NCBI RefSeq assembly: GCF_030546745.1
Contig: NZ_JAUOPD010000013.1
Location: forward strand, 54,226-118,225
DNA from: Thalassotalea sp. 1_MG-2023
GTDB lineage: Bacteria > Pseudomonadota > Gammaproteobacteria > Enterobacterales > Alteromonadaceae
Direction of reading: 5' to 3'
Length of the DNA stretch: 64,000 nucleotides
Below the pieces are notes generated by a model. It did not search any database, was not told the origin of the DNA, and saw nothing but the letters and a program-made list of their open reading frames with translations. Positions 29,019 through 36,127 of this stretch are shown one piece after another; the stretch's first letter is position 1; each line of letters opens with the position of its first letter. The position numbers and the translations under genes were made by a program.

Positions 29019-29474
29019 TTAAGCATTATCAGATGGAGGAAGCTCAACAAACTCCACCCAATATTTACCTAACGTTTTCATTAACTCTACTAACCCTTCA
29101 AAATTTACGGGTTTAGTGATATACGATGCCGCGCCAAGGTCATAACCTTTAACCATGTCTTCTTCTTGTTTTGACGTCGTTAAAATAACCACGGGTATAC
29201 TTCTAAGTGCCGGATTTGCTTTTATTTCCTTTAAGGCTTCCCGTCCGTCTTTACGGGGCATATTTAAATCAAGCAATATTAAGCCTGGTCTAGGTGCGTT
29301 TTCTGAATCTTGAAATTTACCCTCATGCGTTAAATATTCGATGAGCTCAACGCCGTCTTCAACAAAATGAAGTTCGTTTAATACTTTGCTCTCAATTAGC
29401 GCATCTTGAGCAAGTAAACGATCATCTTCGTCGTCATCCGCCATTAAAATTACAATTGGTGTGCTTTTTCTCAT
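29019..29474 (-). CDS. Single-domain response regulator (CheY/Rcp1-like)
   Basis: The 151 residues form only a receiver domain: acidic pocket MADDDEDDR, Asp69 in LILLDLNMPRKDGREAL, TS in VVILTTSKQEED and Lys in SYITKPVNF. The DDDEDD opening and the length are typical of Rcp1-like regulators paired with phytochrome-type kinases. It follows the CHASE3 kinase gene on the same strand by 24 bp, so it is the probable immediate phospho-acceptor of that kinase. Confidence 0.93.
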   Translation of the reverse strand: MRKSTPIVILMADDDEDDRLLAQDALIESKVLNELHFVEDGVELIEYLTHEGKFQDSENAPRPGLILLDLNMPRKDGREALKEIKANPALRSIPVVILTTSKQEEDMVKGYDLGAASYITKPVNFEGLVELMKTLGKYWVEFVELPPSDNA

Positions 29475-29498
29475 GTAATAGATTCCTTTTACCTTTAA

Positions 29499-30980
29499 TT
29501 AGGCGTCAGTTGTTGGTGCAATATAGTTATGTGGTACTCGTATTGTAAATTCGCTACCTTTATTAATTTGGCTTTTTACCGTAATTGTACCGCCATGTCG
29601 CTCTATAATTCGTCGACAAACCGCCAAACCTATGCCTGTTCCTTTATAAGTCGTTCTAGCATGCAGACGTTGAAAAGGAATAAACACTTTATCTTCAAAT
29701 TCTTGTTCAAAGCCAATGCCATTATCGCTTACCGTGATTTCATGCCATATCGTTTCGTTACGTAAAATGGGATCAATTACTGTTTCTTGATGATGGCTAA
29801 TACTAATTTGAGGTGCAATATCTTTATGTCTAAACTTAATTGCATTACTAAGTAAATTTAAAAATAGCTGATTAAGTTGAGTGATATCCCCGTTAATCTC
29901 AGGTAAGTTTTGATATTTGATAGTTGCTGAACTTTCTTGAATGGCGATTTCTAAATCTTCAATAACATCGGAGAGTACTTGTTCAAGTGATACGGTTACT
30001 AATTCTTTTCCGCGGGTATTAATTCGTGAATATTCTAATAGATCATTGATTAAGTTAGACATACGCGAAGCGGCATTATTCATACGGCTGATGAAATCTA
30101 CACCTCGTTCATCTATTACATCGCTATAATTTGTTGCGAGTCTGTCACCAAACGCTCTTATTTTACGTAAGGGTTCTTGTAAGTCATGTGAAGCAACAAA
30201 GGCGAAGTCTTCTAACTCACGGTTACTTCTTGTTAACTCTTCAGAATAAATGGTTAATTCTTTGGTACGTAAGTTTACCTTTTCAATTAATTCTTTATTT
30301 TTATCTTCTAAAGACTGGCGGTACAGTAATTCATTTCGATTATTGAGTCGAACAAGTACACCAAGGCCCACAAGGAGTAATAAACTTGTGAATGCAGAAA
30401 TACTAAAGGTGAATTTTGCTTCTTTTTTGGTTAGTGCTAATTTTTCATACAAGCTATTACGGTAATCAACTTCACTATCTTTTATCTCATTAAAGATTGT
30501 TTCCATTTCTTTGTATAAGTTTCTTCCTCGTCCAGTCAACAACATCGCAATAGCGCGCTTTTCTTTATTATCCAAGGCAAGTTCAACGGTTGTGCTCAGC
30601 TCTATTATTTTTATTTCAACTAAGTCAGATAGTTCAACTATTTTCTTCGTTTGGTTTTTGATGTCCGATTCTAACAATCGTACTAATTCTATTTGTTTAA
30701 AAACTTGCGCTATGGCGTCTTTGTAAGGTTTTAAATATATTTCTTCTTCAGTGAGTAAATAACCACGTTGACCCGTTTCCGCTGATAATACTAAATTGTG
30801 AAGTTCGTCTAAATTAAGAATAATTTCGCCAGTATTAGTCATTTTTCTTTGTACAACGGATAAGTCATCAATGGTTTTTACCGCCAAGAGTACATTAATA
30901 GAAATGACACTTATCACAATAATAAAAATGATGGCCCATGATATCTTTTTATTATCTAATAACCTTTTTATATATAACAT
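29499..30980 (-). CDS. CHASE3-domain sensor histidine kinase
   Basis: The 493-residue protein has an N-terminal membrane helix (ISWAIIFIIVISVISINVLL). An extracytoplasmic CHASE3 domain follows (about 35-190; ETGQRGYLLTEEEIYLKPY is characteristic), then a second helix (FSISAFTSLLLLVGLGVLV) and a coiled linker. HisKA reads FAFVASHDLQEPLRKIRAF with His265. The ATPase domain has LFLNLLSNAIKFRH, VSDNGIGFEQEF and GTGIGLAVCRRIIERHGG. It resembles phytochrome-type kinases acting through single-domain receivers, and one is encoded 24 bp downstream. Confidence 0.92.
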   Translation of the reverse strand: MLYIKRLLDNKKISWAIIFIIVISVISINVLLAVKTIDDLSVVQRKMTNTGEIILNLDELHNLVLSAETGQRGYLLTEEEIYLKPYKDAIAQVFKQIELVRLLESDIKNQTKKIVELSDLVEIKIIELSTTVELALDNKEKRAIAMLLTGRGRNLYKEMETIFNEIKDSEVDYRNSLYEKLALTKKEAKFTFSISAFTSLLLLVGLGVLVRLNNRNELLYRQSLEDKNKELIEKVNLRTKELTIYSEELTRSNRELEDFAFVASHDLQEPLRKIRAFGDRLATNYSDVIDERGVDFISRMNNAASRMSNLINDLLEYSRINTRGKELVTVSLEQVLSDVIEDLEIAIQESSATIKYQNLPEINGDITQLNQLFLNLLSNAIKFRHKDIAPQISISHHQETVIDPILRNETIWHEITVSDNGIGFEQEFEDKVFIPFQRLHARTTYKGTGIGLAVCRRIIERHGGTITVKSQINKGSEFTIRVPHNYIAPTTDA

Positions 30981-30995
30981 TATCAGTTGGTTACC

Positions 30996-31226
30996 TTAGC
31001 TTTTAGCTGATTTTGATAATTGCTCAAGTGTGTGGCTACATGTTTGGCATGACACTAATATTTTGTTTACAGCGTCAAGCGCTTTATCAGTGGGCATATC
31101 ATTTTCGAGTACTAGTTTAATAAGTTCTGCTTGCATAGATATTCGATTGAGAGGACCACGAGCATCATGAATCAGTTGGTTTAAGTCACGCTCTTCTGAC
31201 TGCTCATTAGTTTGATGATCATTCAT
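30996..31226 (-). CDS. Stand-alone HisKA/DHp-like domain protein without ATPase
   Basis: From the ATG at 31226 (GGAG 8 nt upstream) the 76-residue protein is almost only a DHp helix pair: LNQLIHDARGPLNRISMQAE carries the phospho-His H-box, followed by a second helix with CQTCSHTLEQLSKSAKS. No HATPase domain follows. It could be a phosphotransfer relay or an inhibitor that pairs with neighbouring kinases. It lies between the NtrC-type regulator gene and the CHASE3 kinase gene, all on the same strand with short gaps, so it is probably part of one phosphorelay. An upstream in-frame ATG at 31244 is less well placed. Confidence 0.8.
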   Translation of the reverse strand: MNDHQTNEQSEERDLNQLIHDARGPLNRISMQAELIKLVLENDMPTDKALDAVNKILVSCQTCSHTLEQLSKSAKS

Positions 31227-31260
31227 GTTGATTTCTCCATGCATTGGTTATTAATTGTTG

Positions 31261-32616
31261 TTAATCTTCTAATTCTCCGTAGGAATGTAGGCGGTTGTAT
31301 AACGTTTTAGTACTGATACCTAACATTTTTGCAGCTAATGATTTATTGCCATCTACATCGTCAAGGGTAACGCGAATTAATTCTTTCTCTACATCTTCAA
31401 TCGTGCGACCAGCACTTAAACTATGTTGATTCTCTGAGACAGAAGAGAAAGGTGAACGGAAGTCTTTTGGTAAAGTTAAGTTTGTTGCGTCAACATCAGA
31501 CATAATGAAAGCTCGATGAATCGCATGGCGTAACTCTCTTATATTACCTGGCCAGTCGTAATCGGTCAGGCGTTGTATTTGCTCTGCGCGCCATTGATAT
31601 GTGCGATTATATTCTTTATTTAATTCTTCAAGAAATGCAGCTGCTAATAACGGAATGTCTTCTTTTCGTTTTCGTAAGGGTGGAATGCTAACGGGAAACA
31701 CAGCAAGTCTAAAATAAATATCTTCTCTTAATACTTTGCTTTCCGCTATTTCTTCTACAGAGCGATTAGTTGCTGAGATTACTCGACAGTTTACGTCTAT
31801 TTCTTTTGTGCCACCAAGAGGGGTTACTTTATTACTTTCTAGCACACGTAATAAATTTGGTTGCATATCGATTGGCATTTCTGTTATTTCATCTAGAAAT
31901 AATGTGCCGCTGCTGGCGCGTAAAAATACGCCATCTTTTTTACCAATGGCACCGGTAAAGGCACCCTTTTCATGGCCAAATAGTTCGCTGGCAATTAAAT
32001 CTTTGGCTAACGCCCCACAGTTAGTTGCAACCATTTCAGCTTCGCCATTTGCCGCAACATTGGTTGCGTTGTGTATGGCTTGAGCGACGAGTTCTTTACC
32101 TACACCACTTTCACCTAATAACATCACGTTAGCTTTGGTTAGCGCAATACGAGATATTATCGTATATAATTCTTGCATTGCTTCAGACTCACCAATCAGA
32201 CAATCAAAATGCTTTTGAGGCAACCTGCTGTTTGTCTTATTTTTATGTGGAGCATTAATTGGCTTTTCTTGTCGTGATAATGCTTGCTCTAAATCTTCAC
32301 GCTGCAAGGGTTTGGCGATATAATTAACTTTAGGGCCACATAAACCGGCCAGTATACCTTTAACTAACGGGTGACCTGTAATTAATGTGATGTAGGACTC
32401 ATGGTTAGAATTTTTGAGGTGATCTATTAAATGTAAGCCACTACCGTCTGGGAGCATAAAATCTAGAAAAATATGATCAAAGGTAGTATTTTCTAACCAC
32501 TCATATGCTTCTTTTAAAGAGCCGGCAGTACAAATATCATGACCTAAAAACTCAATAATATGGCAAGCAACTTCGGTAAATTCAGCGTCATCATCGACTA
32601 ATAATATTTTTAACAC
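31261..32616 (-). CDS. NtrC-family sigma-54-dependent response regulator
   Basis: The 451-residue protein has a receiver domain (ILLVDDDAEF; Asp52 in IFLDFMLPDGSG), then a sigma-54 AAA+ activator domain with Walker A LLGESGVGKELVAQ and the sigma-54-contacting loop EKGAFTGAIGKKDG. LFLDEITEMP is Walker B and WPGNIRELRHAIHRA is present. A Fis-type helix-turn-helix closes it (NKSLAAKMLGISTKTLYNRL). All parts needed to activate RpoN promoters are present. It heads the leftward signalling cluster. Several genes within 15 kb have -24/-12-like promoters, making them candidate targets. Confidence 0.95.
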   Translation of the reverse strand: MLKILLVDDDAEFTEVACHIIEFLGHDICTAGSLKEAYEWLENTTFDHIFLDFMLPDGSGLHLIDHLKNSNHESYITLITGHPLVKGILAGLCGPKVNYIAKPLQREDLEQALSRQEKPINAPHKNKTNSRLPQKHFDCLIGESEAMQELYTIISRIALTKANVMLLGESGVGKELVAQAIHNATNVAANGEAEMVATNCGALAKDLIASELFGHEKGAFTGAIGKKDGVFLRASSGTLFLDEITEMPIDMQPNLLRVLESNKVTPLGGTKEIDVNCRVISATNRSVEEIAESKVLREDIYFRLAVFPVSIPPLRKRKEDIPLLAAAFLEELNKEYNRTYQWRAEQIQRLTDYDWPGNIRELRHAIHRAFIMSDVDATNLTLPKDFRSPFSSVSENQHSLSAGRTIEDVEKELIRVTLDDVDGNKSLAAKMLGISTKTLYNRLHSYGELED

Positions 32617-33016
32617 TTTAATCCCTTGGGTTCTTAAAATATCTCTTGTTACATGGTTGCAACAATTGAGTCTTTACTCTTGTGTTTATAAGTGTACCTT
32701 ATATGTGTGGTGATTGGTGGGTTATTTCAAGCGTTTTAATTGCTAATTACAAACTTTATTCTTATTACGAAACAATTAACTAGCTTAAAATCATTTTTAT
32801 CTAAAAATAAAGCTGTTGATATCCAATGTGAATATATTGCCGTTAAAATTTATAAGGTGAAACAGTATAAAGCCCGATGCATCTTAAGCATCAGGCTTTA
32901 CGTAAAAGGTAATTATTAATAAAAGGTGCTTAGTTACAGGTTTCTATCAAGATACTAATCCTTTTGCGGTAATGATTAACCTGGGCATGCAGGGGTAACA
33001 CATTTAAAATCAATAA
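32617..33016. other. Intergenic region between the NtrC-type regulator and the beta-barrel gene
   Basis: About 400 bp without a gene. It includes the promoter region of the signalling cluster, with no clear -24/-12 box, and a stem-loop at 32868-32900 downstream of the beta-barrel gene. Confidence 0.5.
32868..32900 (-). terminator. Stem-loop downstream of the beta-barrel gene
   Basis: TAAAGCCTGATGC / GCATCGGGCTTTA on the minus strand forms a 13-bp stem (one U-G pair) with a 7-nt loop, about 120 bp after the stop of the outer-membrane gene. The T-tract is poor, so termination strength is uncertain. Confidence 0.5.
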
Positions 33017-33598
33017 TTAAAACCTATATTCAAATCCTAATGATGCATGTTTTAAATCCGTTGAAAAATTTGCATCATCAATATCGTCTGTTGCGCTATC
33101 TACATCTAAGTCATTGTCATATAGGGTATAATCAATTTTAACGCTCCAGTCTTCATTAATATGGTAACTCACACCAAGACCAGCAAACAAACCTTCATCG
33201 TCATAATCGTTTTTGACGCCAAACACCGAATAATCGGTTTCGTACCACAGTTGTCCACCGCGAACATAAACGCTCACATTGTCTGATACTGGCAACCCTA
33301 ATTTGATGCCTAAGGTATACCCATCAGTATCAGCATTAGTTAAATCATTACCGTAGTTACCAAAATCAATAAAACCACCTTCAATTGCAAAGTGTTTATT
33401 AAACCCATAGCCTAAGAATGCTTGATATGCATCTTTGTTATCATCAAAATTATCGTCGCCGTCTGCTCGTAAATAACCATAGCCCGCTCCAATATAAACG
33501 CCTTCGGCATCAGTTTCGTCATTATATGTTTGAGCTTGAACGTTAGTACTTAATAAACCAGCGGTAATAAGTGATCCTAACAATATTGATTTTTTCAT
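33017..33598 (-). CDS. Outer-membrane beta-barrel protein (OmpA-like/porin family)
   Basis: From the ATG at 33598 (GGAG 6 nt upstream) there is a cleavable signal peptide (KKSILLGSLITAGLLSTNVQAQ). An eight-stranded-barrel pattern of alternating residues follows: GVYIGAGYGYLRADGD, then GLGVSYHINEDWSVKIDYTL. The protein ends with the barrel-insertion signal HASLGFEYRF. Extracellular parts are rich in Asp, which is common in marine bacteria. Function is structural or unknown. A near-consensus -24 element (TGGCACG) lies about 65 bp upstream. Confidence 0.87.
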   Translation of the reverse strand: MKKSILLGSLITAGLLSTNVQAQTYNDETDAEGVYIGAGYGYLRADGDDNFDDNKDAYQAFLGYGFNKHFAIEGGFIDFGNYGNDLTNADTDGYTLGIKLGLPVSDNVSVYVRGGQLWYETDYSVFGVKNDYDDEGLFAGLGVSYHINEDWSVKIDYTLYDNDLDVDSATDDIDDANFSTDLKHASLGFEYRF

Positions 33599-33924
33599 TA
33601 CATTCTCCATTGTTGTTTGTCATTATTTACACTGAATGCTGTTATTCAGATAACTCATTATATTCAAGCGTCGTGCCAACCCTAAAAGCAATAAAATGCT
33701 ATGTTTTTGTTTGATAAGTAGGCGATTCACAGCATTTCATGAGATTTTTATAATGCACTATGAAAAAATTACAGACTTTGTGGAACGTTTTAACTCATAG
33801 TTCAGACACCTTGTAATATGAGCATCAACGTAATAGAAGCGAGCTGTTCACTGTTACTATCATTCTGTCATTTTTCGACAACTCGCAACGATAAATTTAG
33901 GGGCTGTTGATTATTTGTGTTTGT
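33599..33924. other. Intergenic region with beta-barrel promoter
   Basis: About 326 bp without a gene, containing the sigma-54-like sequence at 33663-33678. Nothing else could be supported. Confidence 0.5.
33663..33678 (-). promoter_or_regulatory. Imperfect sigma-54-like promoter upstream of the beta-barrel gene
   Basis: On the minus strand: TGGCACGACGCTTGAA. The -24 element is perfect but the -12 element reads TTGAA instead of TTGCA, so this is the weakest-conserved -12 of the set. The predicted leader is about 54 nt. Confidence 0.35.
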
Positions 33925-34527
33925 TTAAAAACGATAGATATAAGCTACACTCAAGAAATCTAATCCTGGGTTCTTAGTATTGAACCCACCATTTGAGTAA
34001 TGAATATAACGAATGGCAATTTCAGAGTTTTGGTTTTTATCCAAACCAATTAGCAAGCCCAAACGATCTTCAAACTGGTAGTAACTGCCAATATCAACAC
34101 CGCCAAATTTTTCATTATGTACGTAAGCTACACCAATACCGAATTCTAACGTAAGTGGATAATGTTTAGAGAGGTTAGGTAAGGCTTTTGAAAAAACAGG
34201 CGAAAGAGAGACACCATATGTTGCTTCATTTTTAGCGCTGCCATGTAAATCAAATAGATTGAGGCTTGTTTCCCATGATAAACGAGTATTGCCAATTAAA
34301 GGAATGTTCAAATCATAGTTAAAATCTGGCCGGTAAGCTAATCGCATGCCATGCATATCGCTTGCCCCTGTCATGTATTCAACACTGAAGGCTTGTTTGT
34401 TTCTGTCGGGGAGTTGAGTTGCCGTAGTTTTCATGCTCACTGTTAATATAGCAATTAACAGCAAAAACGAAGAGAGAGCATTTGTGCGTAGTAATGCGTT
34501 ATAACGTGTAGGTTTATAGCTTGTCAT
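33925..34527 (-). CDS. PagL-like lipid A 3-O-deacylase (acyloxyacyl hydrolase family)
   Basis: PagL is an outer-membrane beta-barrel enzyme that removes the 3-O acyl chain of lipid A. The 200-residue protein has an N-terminal hydrophobic signal (SSFLLLIAILTVSMKTTA) and a barrel-like remainder. Near the C-terminus is the PagL motif RYIHYSNGGFNTKNPGLDFL, with the catalytic His and Ser in HYSN, and a final aromatic strand VAYIYRF. The gene may sit under a sigma-54-like promoter (34617-34632), suggesting that lipid A remodelling belongs to the local stress response. Confidence 0.85.
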   Translation of the reverse strand: MTSYKPTRYNALLRTNALSSFLLLIAILTVSMKTTATQLPDRNKQAFSVEYMTGASDMHGMRLAYRPDFNYDLNIPLIGNTRLSWETSLNLFDLHGSAKNEATYGVSLSPVFSKALPNLSKHYPLTLEFGIGVAYVHNEKFGGVDIGSYYQFEDRLGLLIGLDKNQNSEIAIRYIHYSNGGFNTKNPGLDFLSVAYIYRF

Positions 34528-34616
34528 TTTGCGAGTTCCGTTAATTAACGAGCAATGAAATTAACAAATTTGCATTCGCTCATATTGGATTAAATAATCA
34601 TGTGTGTAGATTGATT

Positions 34617-34632
34617 AGCAAATAATAAGCCA
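34617..34632 (-). promoter_or_regulatory. Sigma-54-like promoter upstream of the PagL-like gene
   Basis: On the minus strand: TGGCTTATTATTTGCT. GG and GC are ten bases apart and the -12 element TTGCT matches well; the -24 is TGGCTT. The predicted leader is about 80 nt. Confidence 0.5.
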
Positions 34633-34934
34633 GCGCAATGTTGTTAGTTTTTATTGGCAATTTAATAACATAGCATCAACAAAATACGACTGCGTAGCCA
34701 TAATTAAGTGATATCAAATTAATGTATTTCGTTTGACTGCCTACGTGAATTGTTTATCAAGATTATTTAAATGTTTAATTAATATGAACGGTTTACAACG
34801 GTTGTGAAGCTTTTACATACTAAAATTCAGTCATTTACTATGATTATTCAGCATTAGCGTCTATAAATTATGTAGCTTAGCTACTTGATGGTAATGTTCC
34901 ATAAAATATCAAAATGTTACCTTAGGTATAATAA

Positions 34935-34950
34935 TGGCTACTTTGAAGCT
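34935..34950 (+). promoter_or_regulatory. Weak sigma-54-like sequence upstream of the MAPEG gene
   Basis: TGGCTACTTTGAAGCT has the GG-N10-GC frame and lies about 37 bp before the ATG, but the -12 element (GAAGCT) is poor. Recorded because neighbouring genes show better copies. Confidence 0.25.
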
Positions 34951-34986
34951 ATAAAGCATTCAAAATTTATAATAAAGGAAGTGATC

Positions 34987-35418
34987 ATGAACGAAGTTGC
35001 GTACTCTGCTTACTTGGCGTTTTATTTGTATTTAGTGATGCTACTCATTCAATGGATGGTAGCAACCTTTACAAAGGCCAAACAACCCAATGCCATTCCA
35101 GGTAAAATTAACAGTGAGTTGTCTCATAATAGTTTTGTGTTTAGGGCACATCGTACTTTTCATAACACCTTAGAAAACAGTGCCCTTTTTGTTGGTACGG
35201 TTCTTTTCGCCTTCTCACTTAACTATCAAAGCTCTATCTTTGCAATTTGTGTGTGGGTTTACCTTGCAGCGCGTATTGTGCATATGGCTTTATATTATGG
35301 TATTGCAACGGAAAAAAATCCGAGTCTGCGAAGTTACTTCTTCTTAATTGGGTTAGCCGCTAATGTTGTTATGTTAATAATGATAGGGCTAAGGTTAGCT
35401 CACATCAATTGGTATTAA
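34987..35418 (+). CDS. MAPEG-family membrane protein
   Basis: The 143-residue protein (ATG at 34987, AAGGAAG upstream) has four hydrophobic helices: AYLAFYLYLVMLLIQWMVA; FRAHRTFHNTLENSALFVGT leading into the second; IFAICVWVYLAARIVHMALY; and FFLIGLAANVVMLIMIGLRL. The pattern FRAHRTFHNTLEN followed by YLAARIVHM is typical of MAPEG proteins, the microsomal glutathione S-transferase-like family. Bacterial members may detoxify lipophilic or oxidised compounds with glutathione. The substrate is unknown. Confidence 0.87.
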   Translation: MNEVAYSAYLAFYLYLVMLLIQWMVATFTKAKQPNAIPGKINSELSHNSFVFRAHRTFHNTLENSALFVGTVLFAFSLNYQSSIFAICVWVYLAARIVHMALYYGIATEKNPSLRSYFFLIGLAANVVMLIMIGLRLAHINWY

Positions 35419-35492
35419 ATTAGTACATTGGAAATACTCATCAATTGAGATTTATAGCGCCAAGCTAACAGGCGGGGTAAGTCATAATGTTT

Positions 35493-35885
35493 TTATTGGA
35501 AATTAGTATTGTAACCAAGGGAACTCAGCCAGTTTTTAGCTTCACTTAGACTGTCAAAATAAGCGATTTCAACTTTATTTGGGATGACTTTATTCATCAT
35601 CCATTTTGAAATCGCATATTCCTGACCACACACAGCACAATGACGAAATCCTTTCTCTACAAAACGAGTGGCTAGTTCGTTACACATTTCCATTTCTTCA
35701 GGTATTTTGATGGGCCAATTGCTTATATCATCGATTACCGCCCATTTTTTATCGTTAAATTCTTTTGCATGTTCCAGCAAAGACTCGCCAAATCGATTTT
35801 TGTAGCCATCAACTGCCCAGTCTTCATCAAAGGATAATAATAATACGTCGGAAGTAGAGCAAATATGGAAATCATGAGCAGACAT
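35493..35885 (-). CDS. Uncharacterised cytoplasmic protein
   Basis: The 130-residue protein is soluble, without a signal peptide. Alternating strand/helix patterns (DVLLLSFDEDWAVDGYKNRF, then WAVIDDISNWPI, then VEIAYFDSLSEAKNWLSSLG) look like a STAS/SpoIIAA-type alpha/beta fold. The final segment, in which a predicted strand is followed by a helix with SEAKNWL, is seen in such proteins. Two cysteines (HCAVCGQEY) form a CxxC. I do not recognise a family with certainty. It is a single gene downstream of, and convergent with, the MAPEG gene. Confidence 0.75.
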   Translation of the reverse strand: MSAHDFHICSTSDVLLLSFDEDWAVDGYKNRFGESLLEHAKEFNDKKWAVIDDISNWPIKIPEEMEMCNELATRFVEKGFRHCAVCGQEYAISKWMMNKVIPNKVEIAYFDSLSEAKNWLSSLGYNTNFQ

Positions 35886-36127
35886 GGCACTTCCTTTTTA
35901 TTTAATGACTGAGTGCAATAGCGTTTAGTTGAACCCAAAGGGCAGCGAAACTTTGTTTAATAACTATACAAAAGGTTGCGTGACTTAAATAAAGGAAAAA
36001 TTATGTCGTTTAATCATTTAACAAACACTTTCATCCGTGATTTTAGCCTTAACCTTTTGTAAAGAATATACCAATCTCTTCATAGTGCGCTTAGAGCTGT
36101 TCAAGTATGTGAAGCAACGTTTGTTGC

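Larger units (their letters stand above)
34528..34986. other. Divergent intergenic region between the PagL-like gene and the MAPEG gene
   Basis: About 459 AT-rich bases without a gene. Sigma-54-like sequences face each gene: 34617-34632 on the minus strand toward the PagL-like gene and a weak one at 34935-34950 on the plus strand toward the MAPEG gene. Confidence 0.5.

Noticed and set aside
35891..35945. Sigma-54-like spacing upstream of the 130-residue gene at 35493-35885
   Set aside because: The GG and GC are eleven bases apart rather than ten and the flanking bases do not fit the consensus.
36003..36062. 19-codon frame with AAGGA upstream, ending in TAA
   Set aside because: Very short, no recognisable features and in an AT-rich gap; could be a leader peptide but nothing downstream on that strand supports it.
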